Shown here in pieces: positions 27,360-36,614 of a stretch of 46,105 bases of DNA. The number at the start of each line of letters is the position of its first letter. Position 1 is the first letter of the stretch. A program made the translations under genes and the position numbers. The DNA is from an uncultured Collinsella sp. (GTDB lineage: Bacteria > Actinomycetota > Coriobacteriia > Coriobacteriales > Coriobacteriaceae). The stretch lies in assembly GCA_934654625.1 (NCBI GenBank), contig CAKUGM010000007.1, forward strand, positions 1-46,105, read 5' to 3'. Below the pieces are notes generated by a model. It worked only from the letters and a program-made list of their open reading frames with translations. It was not told the origin of the DNA and searched no databases.

Positions 27360-28210
27360 GCGCGGGGGAGTGCGGTGCCGTGCCCGCCGGTTCTTTTAGC
27401 GATGTGGGATCGGGGAAGATCCCCGACTTGAGCTGGTTTAGAAAGCGTCAGCTCCGCACGCTCGTGGCGGTTGCGGCCATTGTTTTAGTGGCGGAGGGGG
27501 CATCGCTTGTTAGCGACTTCAGCTTTGGATATGCCCTGGGTTCGGTACCCGCTGCCATTGCATGGATGCTGCAGAACTTCTGCCCCACGGTATCATCGCT
27601 CGGGCAGCTGGGCATGATCGCCACACAGGTGGTGTCGACGGTGTTCGATTCCATTGCCGCTACGATGCTCGCGGCCTTGCTGGGTATCGTCCTTGCGGTG
27701 TTGGGCTGCTCGAGTGTCGGCGTCGAGAACGGTGCCGTGCGCGGTGTTATTCGCGTCTTTGCCAACATCTTTCGCAACGTCCCCATGATCGCATGGGCGC
27801 TGCTGTTGCTCCTCTCGTTCAAGCAAAACGAGTTCACGGGCTTCCTTGCACTCTTCTTGGCGACGTTTGGCCAGATCACGCGCTTTTTTCTCGACACGCT
27901 CGACGAAATTCCCTCCGGTCCCATCGAGGCGCTGCGCAGCTGCGGTGCCAGCTTTTGGCAGATTGTCTTTCAGGCGGGGCTGCCACTTGCCGTGGCAGAG
28001 CTTATGAGCTGGACGCTCTATATGGTCGAGACCAATATTCGCGAGGCCACGCTGGTGGGTCTGCTTACCGGCACGGGTATCGGCTTTGCCTTCAACCTGT
28101 ACTACGCCTCCTTCCGCTACGACTGCGCCGGCCTCGTGATCCTCGTGACCATCGTTTTGGTGCTCGTGGTCGAGGCGATTTCCAATGCCGCAAGAAGGTC
28201 GATGATCTAA
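27356..28210 (+). CDS. phnE: Phosphonate ABC transporter permease, first copy
   Basis: 284 aa with about six membrane helices and the ABC permease EAA-type loop EALRSCGASFWQIVFQ. It forms the channel with the second permease. The start overlaps phnC (ATGA), and the stop overlaps the next gene by one base (TAATG). Confidence 0.9.
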   Translation: MSAGECGAVPAGSFSDVGSGKIPDLSWFRKRQLRTLVAVAAIVLVAEGASLVSDFSFGYALGSVPAAIAWMLQNFCPTVSSLGQLGMIATQVVSTVFDSIAATMLAALLGIVLAVLGCSSVGVENGAVRGVIRVFANIFRNVPMIAWALLLLLSFKQNEFTGFLALFLATFGQITRFFLDTLDEIPSGPIEALRSCGASFWQIVFQAGLPLAVAELMSWTLYMVETNIREATLVGLLTGTGIGFAFNLYYASFRYDCAGLVILVTIVLVLVVEAISNAARRSMI

Positions 28211-29094
28211 TGGATACTTTTGAGCTGACTCCTGCTACGGCTGGTGCGATCGAGCGCTCGTACAGGGGGCGCATTCGCCTTGTGTCTCGCCAGGGGCGCA
28301 ACCATTCTGTCGTGCTCACGCTGAGCGTTTTGTGCATCTTGACGGTTATCACGTTTGTGCGCATGGATTTTGGCATGGTTGACCTTGGTCGCGCTGTCGC
28401 CCAGACCTGGTCTGACTTTTGCGCCATGATGTTCCAGCCGGCGCTGGATCCGCCGCTTGGTGCCGCGCATTTTAGCTGGGCGAAAGTTGCCGAGAGCACG
28501 CTGGTCACCATCGCAGTCAGCGTACTATGCACCATCATCTCGGCCATCGTCTCGTTTTTCTTGGCGCTGGCGGCATCCGAGAACCTCTCGAACCCGCTCG
28601 TTTCCAACGCGGTCAAGGGGTTCGTTGCCGTTATCCGAGCGATTCCGACGATCCTATGGGTGCTCGTTTTCACGGTGGCCATCGGCCTTGGATCCGAGGC
28701 GGCGGTGCTGGGAATCTCCTTCCACTCCATCGCTTACCTCACCAAGAGCTATTCCGAATCGATCGAAGAGATCGATGCCGATGTGATCGAGGCGCTCTCG
28801 GCGAGCGGTGCGAGCTTCTGGCAGATCGTGTTTCAGGCTATTTGCCCGGCAACCATTACCAAACTGCTCTCATGGACGTTCATTCGCTTCGAAATCAATT
28901 TTGCCAACGCGGTGGCCGTGGGCGCCTTCGCGGGTGCGGGCGGTATCGGCTTTCAGCTGTACCAGGCAGGCAACTACTACTACAACCTGCACGAGGTAGG
29001 TGTGATCGTTTACGTATGCCTGGCGGTGTCCTTCGCGCTTGAATATATCTCGGTCCGCCTGCGCCGCCGCTACATCATCGACTCCGATAACTAA
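28210..29094 (+). CDS. phnE: Phosphonate ABC transporter permease, second copy
   Basis: 294 aa. Like the first permease: about six helices and the EAA-type loop EALSASGASFWQIVFQ. The paired loops are nearly the same (SCGASFWQIVFQ against SASGASFWQIVFQ), which points to an old duplication; the two would work as a heterodimer. The start is the TAATG overlap at 28210. Confidence 0.9.
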   Translation: MDTFELTPATAGAIERSYRGRIRLVSRQGRNHSVVLTLSVLCILTVITFVRMDFGMVDLGRAVAQTWSDFCAMMFQPALDPPLGAAHFSWAKVAESTLVTIAVSVLCTIISAIVSFFLALAASENLSNPLVSNAVKGFVAVIRAIPTILWVLVFTVAIGLGSEAAVLGISFHSIAYLTKSYSESIEEIDADVIEALSASGASFWQIVFQAICPATITKLLSWTFIRFEINFANAVAVGAFAGAGGIGFQLYQAGNYYYNLHEVGVIVYVCLAVSFALEYISVRLRRRYIIDSDN

Positions 29095-29106
29095 GGAAAG
29101 ATCTGC

Positions 29107-29568
29107 ATGCTAACAAGAAGAGAGAGGACCGAGGCCCTAGTCGAGGGCGGTCCTGCACGTGCACTCGAACTTGCGAGCCTGGTCGAGGCCGAGGTGTCGC
29201 CCGAGGATATCGTTCCTGCGCATCAGGGCCTTGTGATGTGCCAGGTGCGCGAGACGGCTCGCAATACCCGTTTTTACCTAACCGAGGTGCTTGTCACCGA
29301 GAGCCGCGTGCGCATTGGCGAGGCCGATGGGCTCGGCGTGCTTATGGGGACCGACGCCGCGCATGCTCGCGCGCTTGCGGTGATCGATGCCGCTTATGCG
29401 ATGGATCCGGCGCCGTCCTGCTTGGCGGAGCTCGAGCGCCGTATCGAAGAGGTGCGTGCCGCGGTATCCGAGCGAACGGTTGCCCAGGACGCTCGAACCT
29501 ATGTATCGCGCGTCGAGTTTGATGAGATGTCCGGCCAGGATATGAGCGTTCAGGCGGTGGTCAAATGA
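29107..29568 (+). CDS. phnG: C-P lyase subunit PhnG
   Basis: 153 aa, normal for the family. It begins LTRRERTEALVEGGPARALELA and has VMCQVRETARNTRFYLTEVLVTE, as PhnG does. With PhnH, PhnI and PhnL it moves the phosphonate on to C1' of ATP with loss of adenine; it is also part of the G2H2I2J2 core. AAGGAAAG precedes the ATG. It overlaps phnH by ATGA. Confidence 0.92.
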   Translation: MLTRRERTEALVEGGPARALELASLVEAEVSPEDIVPAHQGLVMCQVRETARNTRFYLTEVLVTESRVRIGEADGLGVLMGTDAAHARALAVIDAAYAMDPAPSCLAELERRIEEVRAAVSERTVAQDARTYVSRVEFDEMSGQDMSVQAVVK

Positions 29569-30254
29569 GCGAGCGGGATGAGGTTTTCGATCGCGATCCG
29601 TTGCTTGACGAGCGCGTCTATGAGCTGCAGGGGACGTTTCGTGCGGTTTTGGACTGCATGGCGCGCCCCGGCGAGGTCTGTCGCCTGTCCATCACGGATG
29701 CCTATGAGGCGGAGGCGGAGCGTTGCGGGCTCTTTCCTGCCACGCCGATGCTGGCCGACATGCTGCTCGATAGCGGCACGACCTTTTGCATGGCGACTGC
29801 GGGCTTTGAGTGCGCTGCTCGGCAGATCGCGAGCCGAACGCACGTGACACCTGCGGTGCTGAGCGAGGCTGCGTGCGTGATCGTTCCGGAGGCTTTCCGG
29901 GATGAGGGTGCGTCTGCCGCTATCGCCGCGCTGACGGCGGGAACGCTTGAGCAGCCGCATCGCGGCGCGACGGTTATCGTCGAGTGCTCGGTGCTACTGG
30001 GCCTGGATGCGCAGGGTGTACGCGTTGGCTCCGCCTCCCATGCGTGCGCCAAGAGCTCTTGGGAGTTGGCAGGTCCTGGTGTCGACGGCGTCGCTCACTT
30101 CTCTTGCGACCGCGGTGACGTTTTGCGTGCGCGCCTTGCGCGTGTGGATGAGTTCCCCTGCGGCATCGACCTGATGTTTGTGGATGGGTTTGGCCACATC
30201 GCCGCCGTGCCCCGTTCCAGCGCGTGCAAGGAGGTTGAATCATGGGATATGTAG
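29565..30254 (+). CDS. phnH: C-P lyase subunit PhnH
   Basis: 229 aa. It starts with an ELQGTFRAVLDCMARPGEV block typical of PhnH, then the PLP-transferase-like fold without a PLP lysine known for the family (fold known, not seen directly). It forms part of the G/H/I/J core. It overlaps phnG by 4 bp and phnI by 13 bp. Confidence 0.9.
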   Translation: MSERDEVFDRDPLLDERVYELQGTFRAVLDCMARPGEVCRLSITDAYEAEAERCGLFPATPMLADMLLDSGTTFCMATAGFECAARQIASRTHVTPAVLSEAACVIVPEAFRDEGASAAIAALTAGTLEQPHRGATVIVECSVLLGLDAQGVRVGSASHACAKSSWELAGPGVDGVAHFSCDRGDVLRARLARVDEFPCGIDLMFVDGFGHIAAVPRSSACKEVESWDM

Positions 30255-31408
30255 CCGTTTCCGGCGGCGAGCAGGCAATTGCTGCGTCGCTTGAGCTGCT
30301 TGAGCGCGAGCGCGTTGCGGGAGGCCGCGCGGTCGATCCGGCGCTCATCATCGAGACCATGCCGCATGCGGTCGAACAGGTGCAGTCCGAGGGCTCCGTT
30401 TGGGCGCCGGAGGTCGCTGCAATCGCCCTCAAGCAGGCGTCGGGTTCTATCGAGGAAGCCGTCTTTTTGGTGCGCGCCTATCGCTCCACGCTCGAGCGCC
30501 TCTATACGTCGCGCGTGATCGATGCGGGCGAGATGCGTGTTTCTCGCAGGATCTCTGCTGCTTTCAAGGATATCGAGGGCGGGCAGATTCTGGGCGCGAC
30601 GCGCGATTACAGCCATCGCCTCATCAATTTCGACCTGAGCGAAGAGGCTGACGCCGATGTTCGTGCCGCGCGCGCCGGTATTGACCAACGTTTGGATGAG
30701 GCGTCCGAGGCTTTTCGCACCGTTGCCGAGGCCACTCCTCTCGACCGCGTTCCAAAGGTGTGCGATTACCTGCGTCAGATCGGCATGATTCGCCCTGTTG
30801 CCCTTGATGACATCGAGCCCGTCGACATTACCAAGACCCCGCTGTCTACGCCGGCGCCGCGCAGCGTCATTCTGCAAGCTCTCTCGCGAGGACTTACCCA
30901 GGCGGTTGTCGCTATCGGATACGCGGCCATTCGCGGTTTTGGCATCTCCCATCCTACCGTGGGCGAGTTGCGTCGCGGCAGCGTGCCGGTGACGATCGAC
31001 GCCCCCGGCGCCGACCCTGCCCAGGCCTCTGCCGACGATGCCTACTATCTGGGCGCGCTTCCGGTCTGTGAGGTTGAGAGCCTGATTGCCGACGACGAGG
31101 TGACCGAGACGGGCGAGCACGTCAGCGCGCTCGATGTGGGCTACGGTCTCGTTACCGGCAGCGATGAGAGCAAGGCCATCGCTATGAGCGTTCTCGACCA
31201 TTCGCTGCGCGTCGACGACGTGCGCTATCCCACGCAGGACCAGGAGTTCGTGCTTTATCACATCGACGGCGTGGAGGCCACGGGCTTTATCAGCCATCTC
31301 AAGCTGCCGCACTACGTGACCTTCCAGAGCAAGCTCGATGCGGCCCTGCGCTCTATGAATCATGCCGAGGGACAGAAGGGGGACGGTTTCCGTGCAGCGC
31401 AACTATAA
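30242..31408 (+). CDS. phnI: C-P lyase subunit PhnI
   Basis: 388 aa, usual length. MGYVAVSGGEQAI at the start and HIDGVEATGFISHLKLPHYVTFQSKL at the end are family blocks. PhnI is the nucleosidase that in the G/H/I/L reaction replaces adenine of ATP by the phosphonate. GGAGG lies 7 nt before the ATG, inside the phnH end. Confidence 0.94.
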   Translation: MGYVAVSGGEQAIAASLELLERERVAGGRAVDPALIIETMPHAVEQVQSEGSVWAPEVAAIALKQASGSIEEAVFLVRAYRSTLERLYTSRVIDAGEMRVSRRISAAFKDIEGGQILGATRDYSHRLINFDLSEEADADVRAARAGIDQRLDEASEAFRTVAEATPLDRVPKVCDYLRQIGMIRPVALDDIEPVDITKTPLSTPAPRSVILQALSRGLTQAVVAIGYAAIRGFGISHPTVGELRRGSVPVTIDAPGADPAQASADDAYYLGALPVCEVESLIADDEVTETGEHVSALDVGYGLVTGSDESKAIAMSVLDHSLRVDDVRYPTQDQEFVLYHIDGVEATGFISHLKLPHYVTFQSKLDAALRSMNHAEGQKGDGFRAAQL

Positions 31409-32240
31409 CTTCGCATTTTTGGATGAGGGCTCCAAGCGCGAGATTCGCCGCGCCATCTTGAAGGCCGTCGCCATTCCCGGCTACCAGGTGCCGTTTGCCA
31501 GCCGCGAGATGCCCATCGGCCGCGGTTGGGGCACGGGCGGCTTGCAGGTCACCTTGTCGTGTATCGGTCCCGACGATGTGCTGAAGGTGATCGATCAAGG
31601 ATCGGATGCGAGCGTCAACGCCGTGTCCATTCGGAGCCTGGTGCACGAGACCACCGGCGTCGAGACCACTACGTCCACGGCAGACGCGACGCTCATCCAG
31701 AGTCGTCATCGCATTCCCGAGCTCCCGTTGCGCCGTGACCAGCTCATGGTGCTGCAGGTTCCCATGCCAGAGCCCCTGCGCACTTACGAGGCGCGCGAAA
31801 GCGTAACGCGCCGTCTTCATGCCGAGGCCGAGTACACCGGTGCCTATCTGGAACTGTTCGAGCAGATCGTGCGCTATGGATCCACGACCACCGGCGCCGA
31901 CCATCCCGTGATGGTGCAAGGCCGCTACGTCATGGCGCCGAGCCCCATCCCGCGTTTTGACAATCCCAAGCTCAACGACGCCGAAAATCTCTTTTTGTTT
32001 GGCGCCGGCCGCGAGAAGAAGATCTATGCCGTACCGCCGCACACCAAGGTCGAATCGCTCGCCTTTGACGATCATCCCTTTGTGCGCGAGGACTTTGAGG
32101 GCAAGCGCTGCTGCATGTGCGGGGCAACGGGTGTCTACATGACCCAGACCATCGATCCTGCCACCGGCAAGAAGGCATGGCAATGCTCCGACACCGATTA
32201 TTGCTCGGAGCGACTTGAGGAGGGTGGAAGCGATGAATAA
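31392..32240 (+). CDS. phnJ: C-P lyase catalytic subunit PhnJ (radical SAM)
   Basis: 282 aa. It cleaves the C-P bond of ribose-1-phosphonate 5-phosphate to alkane (methane from methylphosphonate) and the 1,2-cyclic phosphate. The four Cys needed in the family are present with the exact E. coli spacing: Cys240, Cys243 and Cys265 for the 4Fe-4S cluster, and Cys271 as the thiyl residue (CMCG and CSDTDYC). A GTG at 31392 is chosen because GAAGGGGGA lies 8 nt upstream and VQRNYNFAFLDEGSKREIRR is the family start; an ATG at 31362 is less likely. It overlaps phnI by 17 bp and phnK by 8 bp. Confidence 0.95.
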   Translation: MQRNYNFAFLDEGSKREIRRAILKAVAIPGYQVPFASREMPIGRGWGTGGLQVTLSCIGPDDVLKVIDQGSDASVNAVSIRSLVHETTGVETTTSTADATLIQSRHRIPELPLRRDQLMVLQVPMPEPLRTYEARESVTRRLHAEAEYTGAYLELFEQIVRYGSTTTGADHPVMVQGRYVMAPSPIPRFDNPKLNDAENLFLFGAGREKKIYAVPPHTKVESLAFDDHPFVREDFEGKRCCMCGATGVYMTQTIDPATGKKAWQCSDTDYCSERLEEGGSDE

Positions 32241-33117
32241 GAGCGCGACGTTGCTCCCGGCGACGGTCCATCATGAATTCAAGGACGAGGCTCCTGTCCT
32301 GTCCGTTCGCCATCTGGCCAAGCGCTTCGGTGCGGGCTGTGACTACTGCCGCGACGCTCGCGCCAAGCTCGAGCGCAACATCTGCCCTGTGTGCGGTACG
32401 GTGCACGCGGTGCGCGATATCTCGCTTGATGTGCACCGCGGTGAGATTCTAGGTATCGTGGGCGAGTCCGGTTCGGGTAAATCGACGCTTATGCAGTGCC
32501 TGTATTTTGACCAGGAGCCCACGGCGGGAGACATGCGCGTCGCTGCGTACGACGAGGGCAAGGGCAACTGCTTTGACCTTTCGCGTCAGCAAAAGCGCCT
32601 TATCCGCGACGAGATCTTCGGCATGGTTTACCAAAACCCTTACCTGGGTCTGCGCATGAACTTCTCAAGCCTTTCCAATATTGCCGAAAAGCAGATCGCC
32701 GCCGGCATTCGCGATGTCTCTTCCATGGTCGATCGCGGGCGCGAGCTGCTTGACCGCGTTAACATTCCCTTGCGTCGTGAACAGGATCCGCCGCGTGCGT
32801 TTTCGGGCGGCATGCAGCAGCGCGTGCAGATTGCCAAGGCGCTTTCCAACCGTCCTCCGCTGTTGTTTTTGGATGAGGTCACGACCGGTCTTGACCTTTC
32901 GGTCCAGGCACGCGTGCTCGACCTTATCCTCTCGCTCCGTCGTGACCTGGGGGTGTCGATGGTCGTGGTGAGCCATGACCTGGGCGTGATTCGTCTGCTT
33001 GCCGACCGCACCATCGTCATGCTCGACGGGCAGGTCATCGAGCACGGCCTGACCGACCAGATCATGCAGGACCCACAGCACGCCTACACCCAAGAACTTG
33101 TCTACTCGCTTCTTTAG
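32233..33117 (+). CDS. phnK: C-P lyase ATP-binding protein PhnK
   Basis: 294 aa. Walker A GESGSGKST, signature FSGGMQQRVQIAKAL and Walker B LLFLDEVTTGLD of an ABC ATPase that binds the PhnG-H-I-J core. Between strand 1 and the P-loop sits an insertion with CxxC (36, 39) and CPVC (51-54), a zinc-ribbon-like four-Cys group that is lacking in E. coli PhnK but seen in other bacteria. The ATG has GGAGG upstream and overlaps phnJ. Confidence 0.93.
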   Translation: MNKSATLLPATVHHEFKDEAPVLSVRHLAKRFGAGCDYCRDARAKLERNICPVCGTVHAVRDISLDVHRGEILGIVGESGSGKSTLMQCLYFDQEPTAGDMRVAAYDEGKGNCFDLSRQQKRLIRDEIFGMVYQNPYLGLRMNFSSLSNIAEKQIAAGIRDVSSMVDRGRELLDRVNIPLRREQDPPRAFSGGMQQRVQIAKALSNRPPLLFLDEVTTGLDLSVQARVLDLILSLRRDLGVSMVVVSHDLGVIRLLADRTIVMLDGQVIEHGLTDQIMQDPQHAYTQELVYSLL

Positions 33118-33128
33118 GAGGCTCGCCG

Positions 33129-34436
33129 ATGTACGTTATTCGCAACGGAATCATTGTTCAGCCCGACCGCTTGCTTTTTGGCTATGAGCTCGTGGTCGAA
33201 GACGACAGAATCGCCGCGATTCAGCGTCAGGGCAAATTCGACGCGGCCGCTGCGGGCGCTGGCGTTATCGATGCCCATGGTGGCTATATCACCCCTGGCC
33301 TCGTGGACATCCATTCCGACTATATCGAGACCGTCATCTCGCCGCGCCCGACGGTGCTCATGGACTTCTCGACGGCGCTGTCCGAAGCTGAGCGCGAGCT
33401 CATCGCCCATGGCATCACCACCATGTATCACTCGCTTTCGGCGTATGCCCGCGACATCATGGATACCAAGCCGGTTCGGCACTGGGAGAACACCGAGAAG
33501 ATCATGGCGCTCATCGCCGCATGCAAGCGTACCGAGGGGCGTAACGCTCATCTGATTCGGCATCGCTTGCATCTGCGTCTCGAGGTCGATAACGTCAATT
33601 TGGTCGAACAGGTCGAAGGGCACCTGCGTTCGGGCGAGGTGGACGAGCTGTCGTTCATGGATCATACCCCCGGTCAGGGCCAATATCGCGATATCGAGAT
33701 CTGGCGCAAAAGCGTGCGCAGCGATCACGAGCTGAGTGAGGAGGAGGCGGCACGGATCGTCGCTGCTCAGCAGGCGGCGCCCAAGCTATCGTTCGAGCAG
33801 CTCAAGTACCTTGCCGATGTTGCTCGCGAGCAGGGTATCGCGCTTGCGAGCCATGATGACGACTCCGTTGAGCACCTGGAGCTCATGCGCGAGCTCGGCT
33901 GCACGATCTCTGAATTCCCGGTGAGCTTGGAGGTGGCGCGCGCCGCCCGTGAGCGCGGTATGTCGACCGTTATGGGGACGCCCAACATCTTGTTGGGAAA
34001 GAGCCATTCGGGCAACCTCTCGGCGCGCGAGGCCGTATCCAATGGCGTGGCGAGCGTGCTGTGTTCCGATTACTATCCTACGGCTATGCTGCAGAGCGCC
34101 TTTGCTCTGCACCATGATTTCAAGCTGCCGCTTGAAGAGGCATTCGCCATGCTCACCATCAATCCGGCGCGCGCCGTGCATGCCGACGATCAGATTGGCA
34201 GTCTGGAGGAGGGCAAGAAGGCCGACATCCTGGTGATTCGTGAGGTCGAGGAAGGTCAGCGCACCTATCCCGTGATCACGGCGACGCTGGTGGACGGGCG
34301 TGTGGTCTCGCGCATGTGGTACCCCGCGCTGCCGAGCATGTCCGCACGTTTCGCTACCGACGCCGCGACGATCGCCGAGACTGCCGACCATGTTCCCGCG
34401 ACCGCAGTGGATACAGACGAATCGGAGGACAAATAA
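33129..34436 (+). CDS. phnM: Alpha-D-ribose 1-methylphosphonate 5-triphosphate diphosphatase
   Basis: 435 aa, longer than E. coli PhnM (about 380), with a Ser/Thr/Asp-rich tail of about 25 residues. An amidohydrolase-fold enzyme that removes pyrophosphate from the ribose triphosphate intermediate. Metal-ligand blocks are seen: DIHSDYIE (His62), SFMDHTPGQGQY, ASHDDDS and CSDYYP. AGGAGG (near 33116) precedes the ATG. It comes before phnL, unlike the E. coli order K-L-M. Confidence 0.93.
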   Translation: MYVIRNGIIVQPDRLLFGYELVVEDDRIAAIQRQGKFDAAAAGAGVIDAHGGYITPGLVDIHSDYIETVISPRPTVLMDFSTALSEAERELIAHGITTMYHSLSAYARDIMDTKPVRHWENTEKIMALIAACKRTEGRNAHLIRHRLHLRLEVDNVNLVEQVEGHLRSGEVDELSFMDHTPGQGQYRDIEIWRKSVRSDHELSEEEAARIVAAQQAAPKLSFEQLKYLADVAREQGIALASHDDDSVEHLELMRELGCTISEFPVSLEVARAARERGMSTVMGTPNILLGKSHSGNLSAREAVSNGVASVLCSDYYPTAMLQSAFALHHDFKLPLEEAFAMLTINPARAVHADDQIGSLEEGKKADILVIREVEEGQRTYPVITATLVDGRVVSRMWYPALPSMSARFATDAATIAETADHVPATAVDTDESEDK

Positions 34437-35170
34437 TGGACGATGCAACCGAACTTGCTCAGCCCGATGCGCGTCCGCTTCTTGCGATCGAGGACCTTTC
34501 CAAGGGCTTTACCCTGCATGCTGCCGAGCGTCGTGTGCGCGGCTGCGAACATATCTCGCTGAGCGTGCTGCCGGGCGAGTTCGTAGGCGTTACCGGCCGT
34601 TCAGGCTCGGGCAAGTCCACGATTCTCAAGTGCATCTATCGCACGAACCTGCCGGAAAGCGGCCACATCATGTACGATTCCGAGGCCTTTGGCCCGGTCG
34701 ACCTCGCCACACTTGATGAGCGCTGCGTAATCTACCTGCGCAACTACGAGATCGGCTACGTTTCCCAGTTCCTCGATACCGTGCCGCGCACCACCGCGCG
34801 CGAGATCGTGCGCGCGAGCGCTGCCGAGGCGTTCGCCGATGAAGACGCGATCGAGGAGGAGGCGACGCGCATGCTCGAGCATTTCGACTTTCCTCAGTCT
34901 CTGTGGGATCTGTATCCCAATACGTTCTCGGGTGGCGAGAAGCTGCGTCTCAATATCGCACGCGCCATGGTGCGCCGTCCGCGTCTGCTGCTGCTGGATG
35001 AGCCCACGGCGAGCCTCGACAACGCGAGCAAAATCAAGGTGCGCGACCTCATTGAGCAGCTTAAAGCCGGTGGCACCACGATGCTGGGCATCTTCCACGA
35101 CCTGGAGTTCATGGAGGGCGTCTGCGACCGCGAGTACAACATGCAGGCAGGCGGCTTTGTCGAGCCGTAG
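34436..35170 (+). CDS. phnL: C-P lyase ATP-binding protein PhnL
   Basis: 244 aa. Walker A GRSGSGKST (54-62), signature TFSGGEKLRLNIARAM, Walker B LLLLDEPTASLD. The conserved YRTNLPESG and IGYVSQFL blocks mark PhnL. It is needed with PhnG/H/I for phosphonate transfer to ATP. The start overlaps the phnM stop by one base (TAATG), with GGAGGA before it. Confidence 0.93.
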   Translation: MDDATELAQPDARPLLAIEDLSKGFTLHAAERRVRGCEHISLSVLPGEFVGVTGRSGSGKSTILKCIYRTNLPESGHIMYDSEAFGPVDLATLDERCVIYLRNYEIGYVSQFLDTVPRTTAREIVRASAAEAFADEDAIEEEATRMLEHFDFPQSLWDLYPNTFSGGEKLRLNIARAMVRRPRLLLLDEPTASLDNASKIKVRDLIEQLKAGGTTMLGIFHDLEFMEGVCDREYNMQAGGFVEP

Positions 35171-35184
35171 ATAAGGGAGAGGCC

Positions 35185-36081
35185 ATGGAGGGCGAGCGCT
35201 CCATTAAAGGGTCGTATGACCTGCATATCCATTCTGTTTATTCCGATGGGTCGCAGACGGTAGACCAGCTGATTGCCGAGGCGCAAGATCAGGGGCTTGC
35301 GGGTATCGCGGTTGTCGACCACGATAGCCTGCGGCAGCTTTCCGCCGTGCGCGCGCAGGCCCGCATGGTGGGGTTTCCCGTGCTCGCTGGCGTCGAGGCA
35401 TCGTGTGCCGATGCGGCTACTGGTCGCAAGGTGCACATTTTGGTCTATGGGCTTGAGGCTACTCCCGATGCCTCCGGGCCCCTTGAGCGCATCGTGGATG
35501 AAACCTTGGCGCTTCGCTGCGGCAACACGCTGTGGCAGGCCTGGACCCTCGAGCGAGCGGGCGTTGCTCCCTCCGGGCACCCCGTCACGGTCGCCGACGT
35601 GCTTGATGTCGCGCACGCGAGCACGGGCATCTACAAGCAGCATGTTATGCAAGCGCTGACGGGCCTGTGCTATCGCGATGCCGAGTACCAGCGCATCTAT
35701 CGGCGGCTGTTCAAGGGCGGCGGCATCGCCGAGCGCGATATCCCGTTGTATCCCGAGGCGGTCGAGGTCGTGCGTGCGGCGCGTGAACAAGGAGGCATCC
35801 CGGTGCTCGCGCACCCGCAGCAGATGGATTCTTGGGATGCCGTGCCCACGCTTGTCGGGGCTGGCCTTATGGGCATCGAGGCGTTTCATCCCGATAACGA
35901 CGATGCGGCGAGCGCACGCTGTTTTGAGCTTGCATGCCGTTTTGACCTTATGTGTACGGGTGGTAGCGACTATCACGGGCGTTATGGCTCGCCCACATGT
36001 GTGGGCGAGTGCTTTATCGCGCCAAGCGAGGGCGGCGATGCCGTTGCTCGTCTATTCGATCGAGAGCGTTCGCTCGCGTAA
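35185..36081 (+). CDS. phnPP: PHP-family cyclic phosphate dihydrolase, PhnPP-like (copy 1)
   Basis: 298 aa. Full PHP metal set: DLHIHS (His14, His16), VVDHDS, GVEAS, LAHP and GGSDYHGR. A PHP enzyme (PhnPP) known from Eggerthella lenta and Clostridioides difficile turns 5-phosphoribosyl 1,2-cyclic phosphate into ribose 2,5-bisphosphate and then ribose 5-phosphate plus phosphate, in place of PhnP and PhnN. The position right after phnL, with 14 bp gap, and the lack of phnP and phnN in the cluster support that role here. A related copy lies at 36615. Confidence 0.82.
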   Translation: MEGERSIKGSYDLHIHSVYSDGSQTVDQLIAEAQDQGLAGIAVVDHDSLRQLSAVRAQARMVGFPVLAGVEASCADAATGRKVHILVYGLEATPDASGPLERIVDETLALRCGNTLWQAWTLERAGVAPSGHPVTVADVLDVAHASTGIYKQHVMQALTGLCYRDAEYQRIYRRLFKGGGIAERDIPLYPEAVEVVRAAREQGGIPVLAHPQQMDSWDAVPTLVGAGLMGIEAFHPDNDDAASARCFELACRFDLMCTGGSDYHGRYGSPTCVGECFIAPSEGGDAVARLFDRERSLA

Positions 36082-36093
36082 GGGGATGTTGCC

Positions 36094-36519
36094 ATGGTGA
36101 TTCGACCTGCTGTCGCCCGCGACGGCGCGGCTATTTACAAGCTGCTGTGCCAGCTTGAGGACACTCGCTTTGACCACGAGGCCTTTGACGCGCGTTTTGC
36201 ATGGCAGCTTGAGAGTGCGGCGTTTTGCGGCTTTGTTCTTGTTGATGACGGCGAGATCGCGGGCTTCATCAATGTTCGTGTTGAGCGGCAACTGCATCAC
36301 GAGCGTCCGGTGGCCGAGATCTGCGAGCTGGTGGTCGATGCCGGAAGCCGGGGCTCCGGGCGAGGCATGCGGCTGTTTGAAGAGGCGGTTGCATATGCGC
36401 GGGCGTGCGGCTGCGAGGGCATAGAGGTCACCTCGAACGATAGGCGTGCTCGCGCTCACCGCTTCTACGAGGCGCGGGGGATGGAGCGCACGCACGTCAA
36501 GCTCACGATGGGATTGTAG
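36094..36519 (+). CDS. phnO: Aminoalkylphosphonate N-acetyltransferase, PhnO-like (GNAT)
   Basis: 141 aa, like E. coli PhnO (144). It shares the pattern FDHEAFD, LHH...EICELVVD, RGSGRGMRLFEEA and the AHRFYEARGMERTH...T end with PhnO. The RGSGRG segment is the acetyl-CoA pyrophosphate loop. PhnO acetylates aminomethyl- and aminoethylphosphonates so that the C-P lyase route can use them. It sits 12 bp after phnPP copy 1, within the cluster. Confidence 0.82.
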   Translation: MVIRPAVARDGAAIYKLLCQLEDTRFDHEAFDARFAWQLESAAFCGFVLVDDGEIAGFINVRVERQLHHERPVAEICELVVDAGSRGSGRGMRLFEEAVAYARACGCEGIEVTSNDRRARAHRFYEARGMERTHVKLTMGL

Positions 36520-36614
36520 GCTCGGCATCTTTTTACGATGTGAGGGCAATCGATTCGTTTGCTTGCGCGATGACGGTGTAGGATTGCCTCAATCATCACG
36601 AGAGGGAGGGTTCT

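Noticed and set aside
27356..29094. Two phnE permeases as a recent duplication
   Set aside because: Outside the EAA-type loop the two differ widely in sequence; paired PhnE proteins are common in phosphonate transporters.
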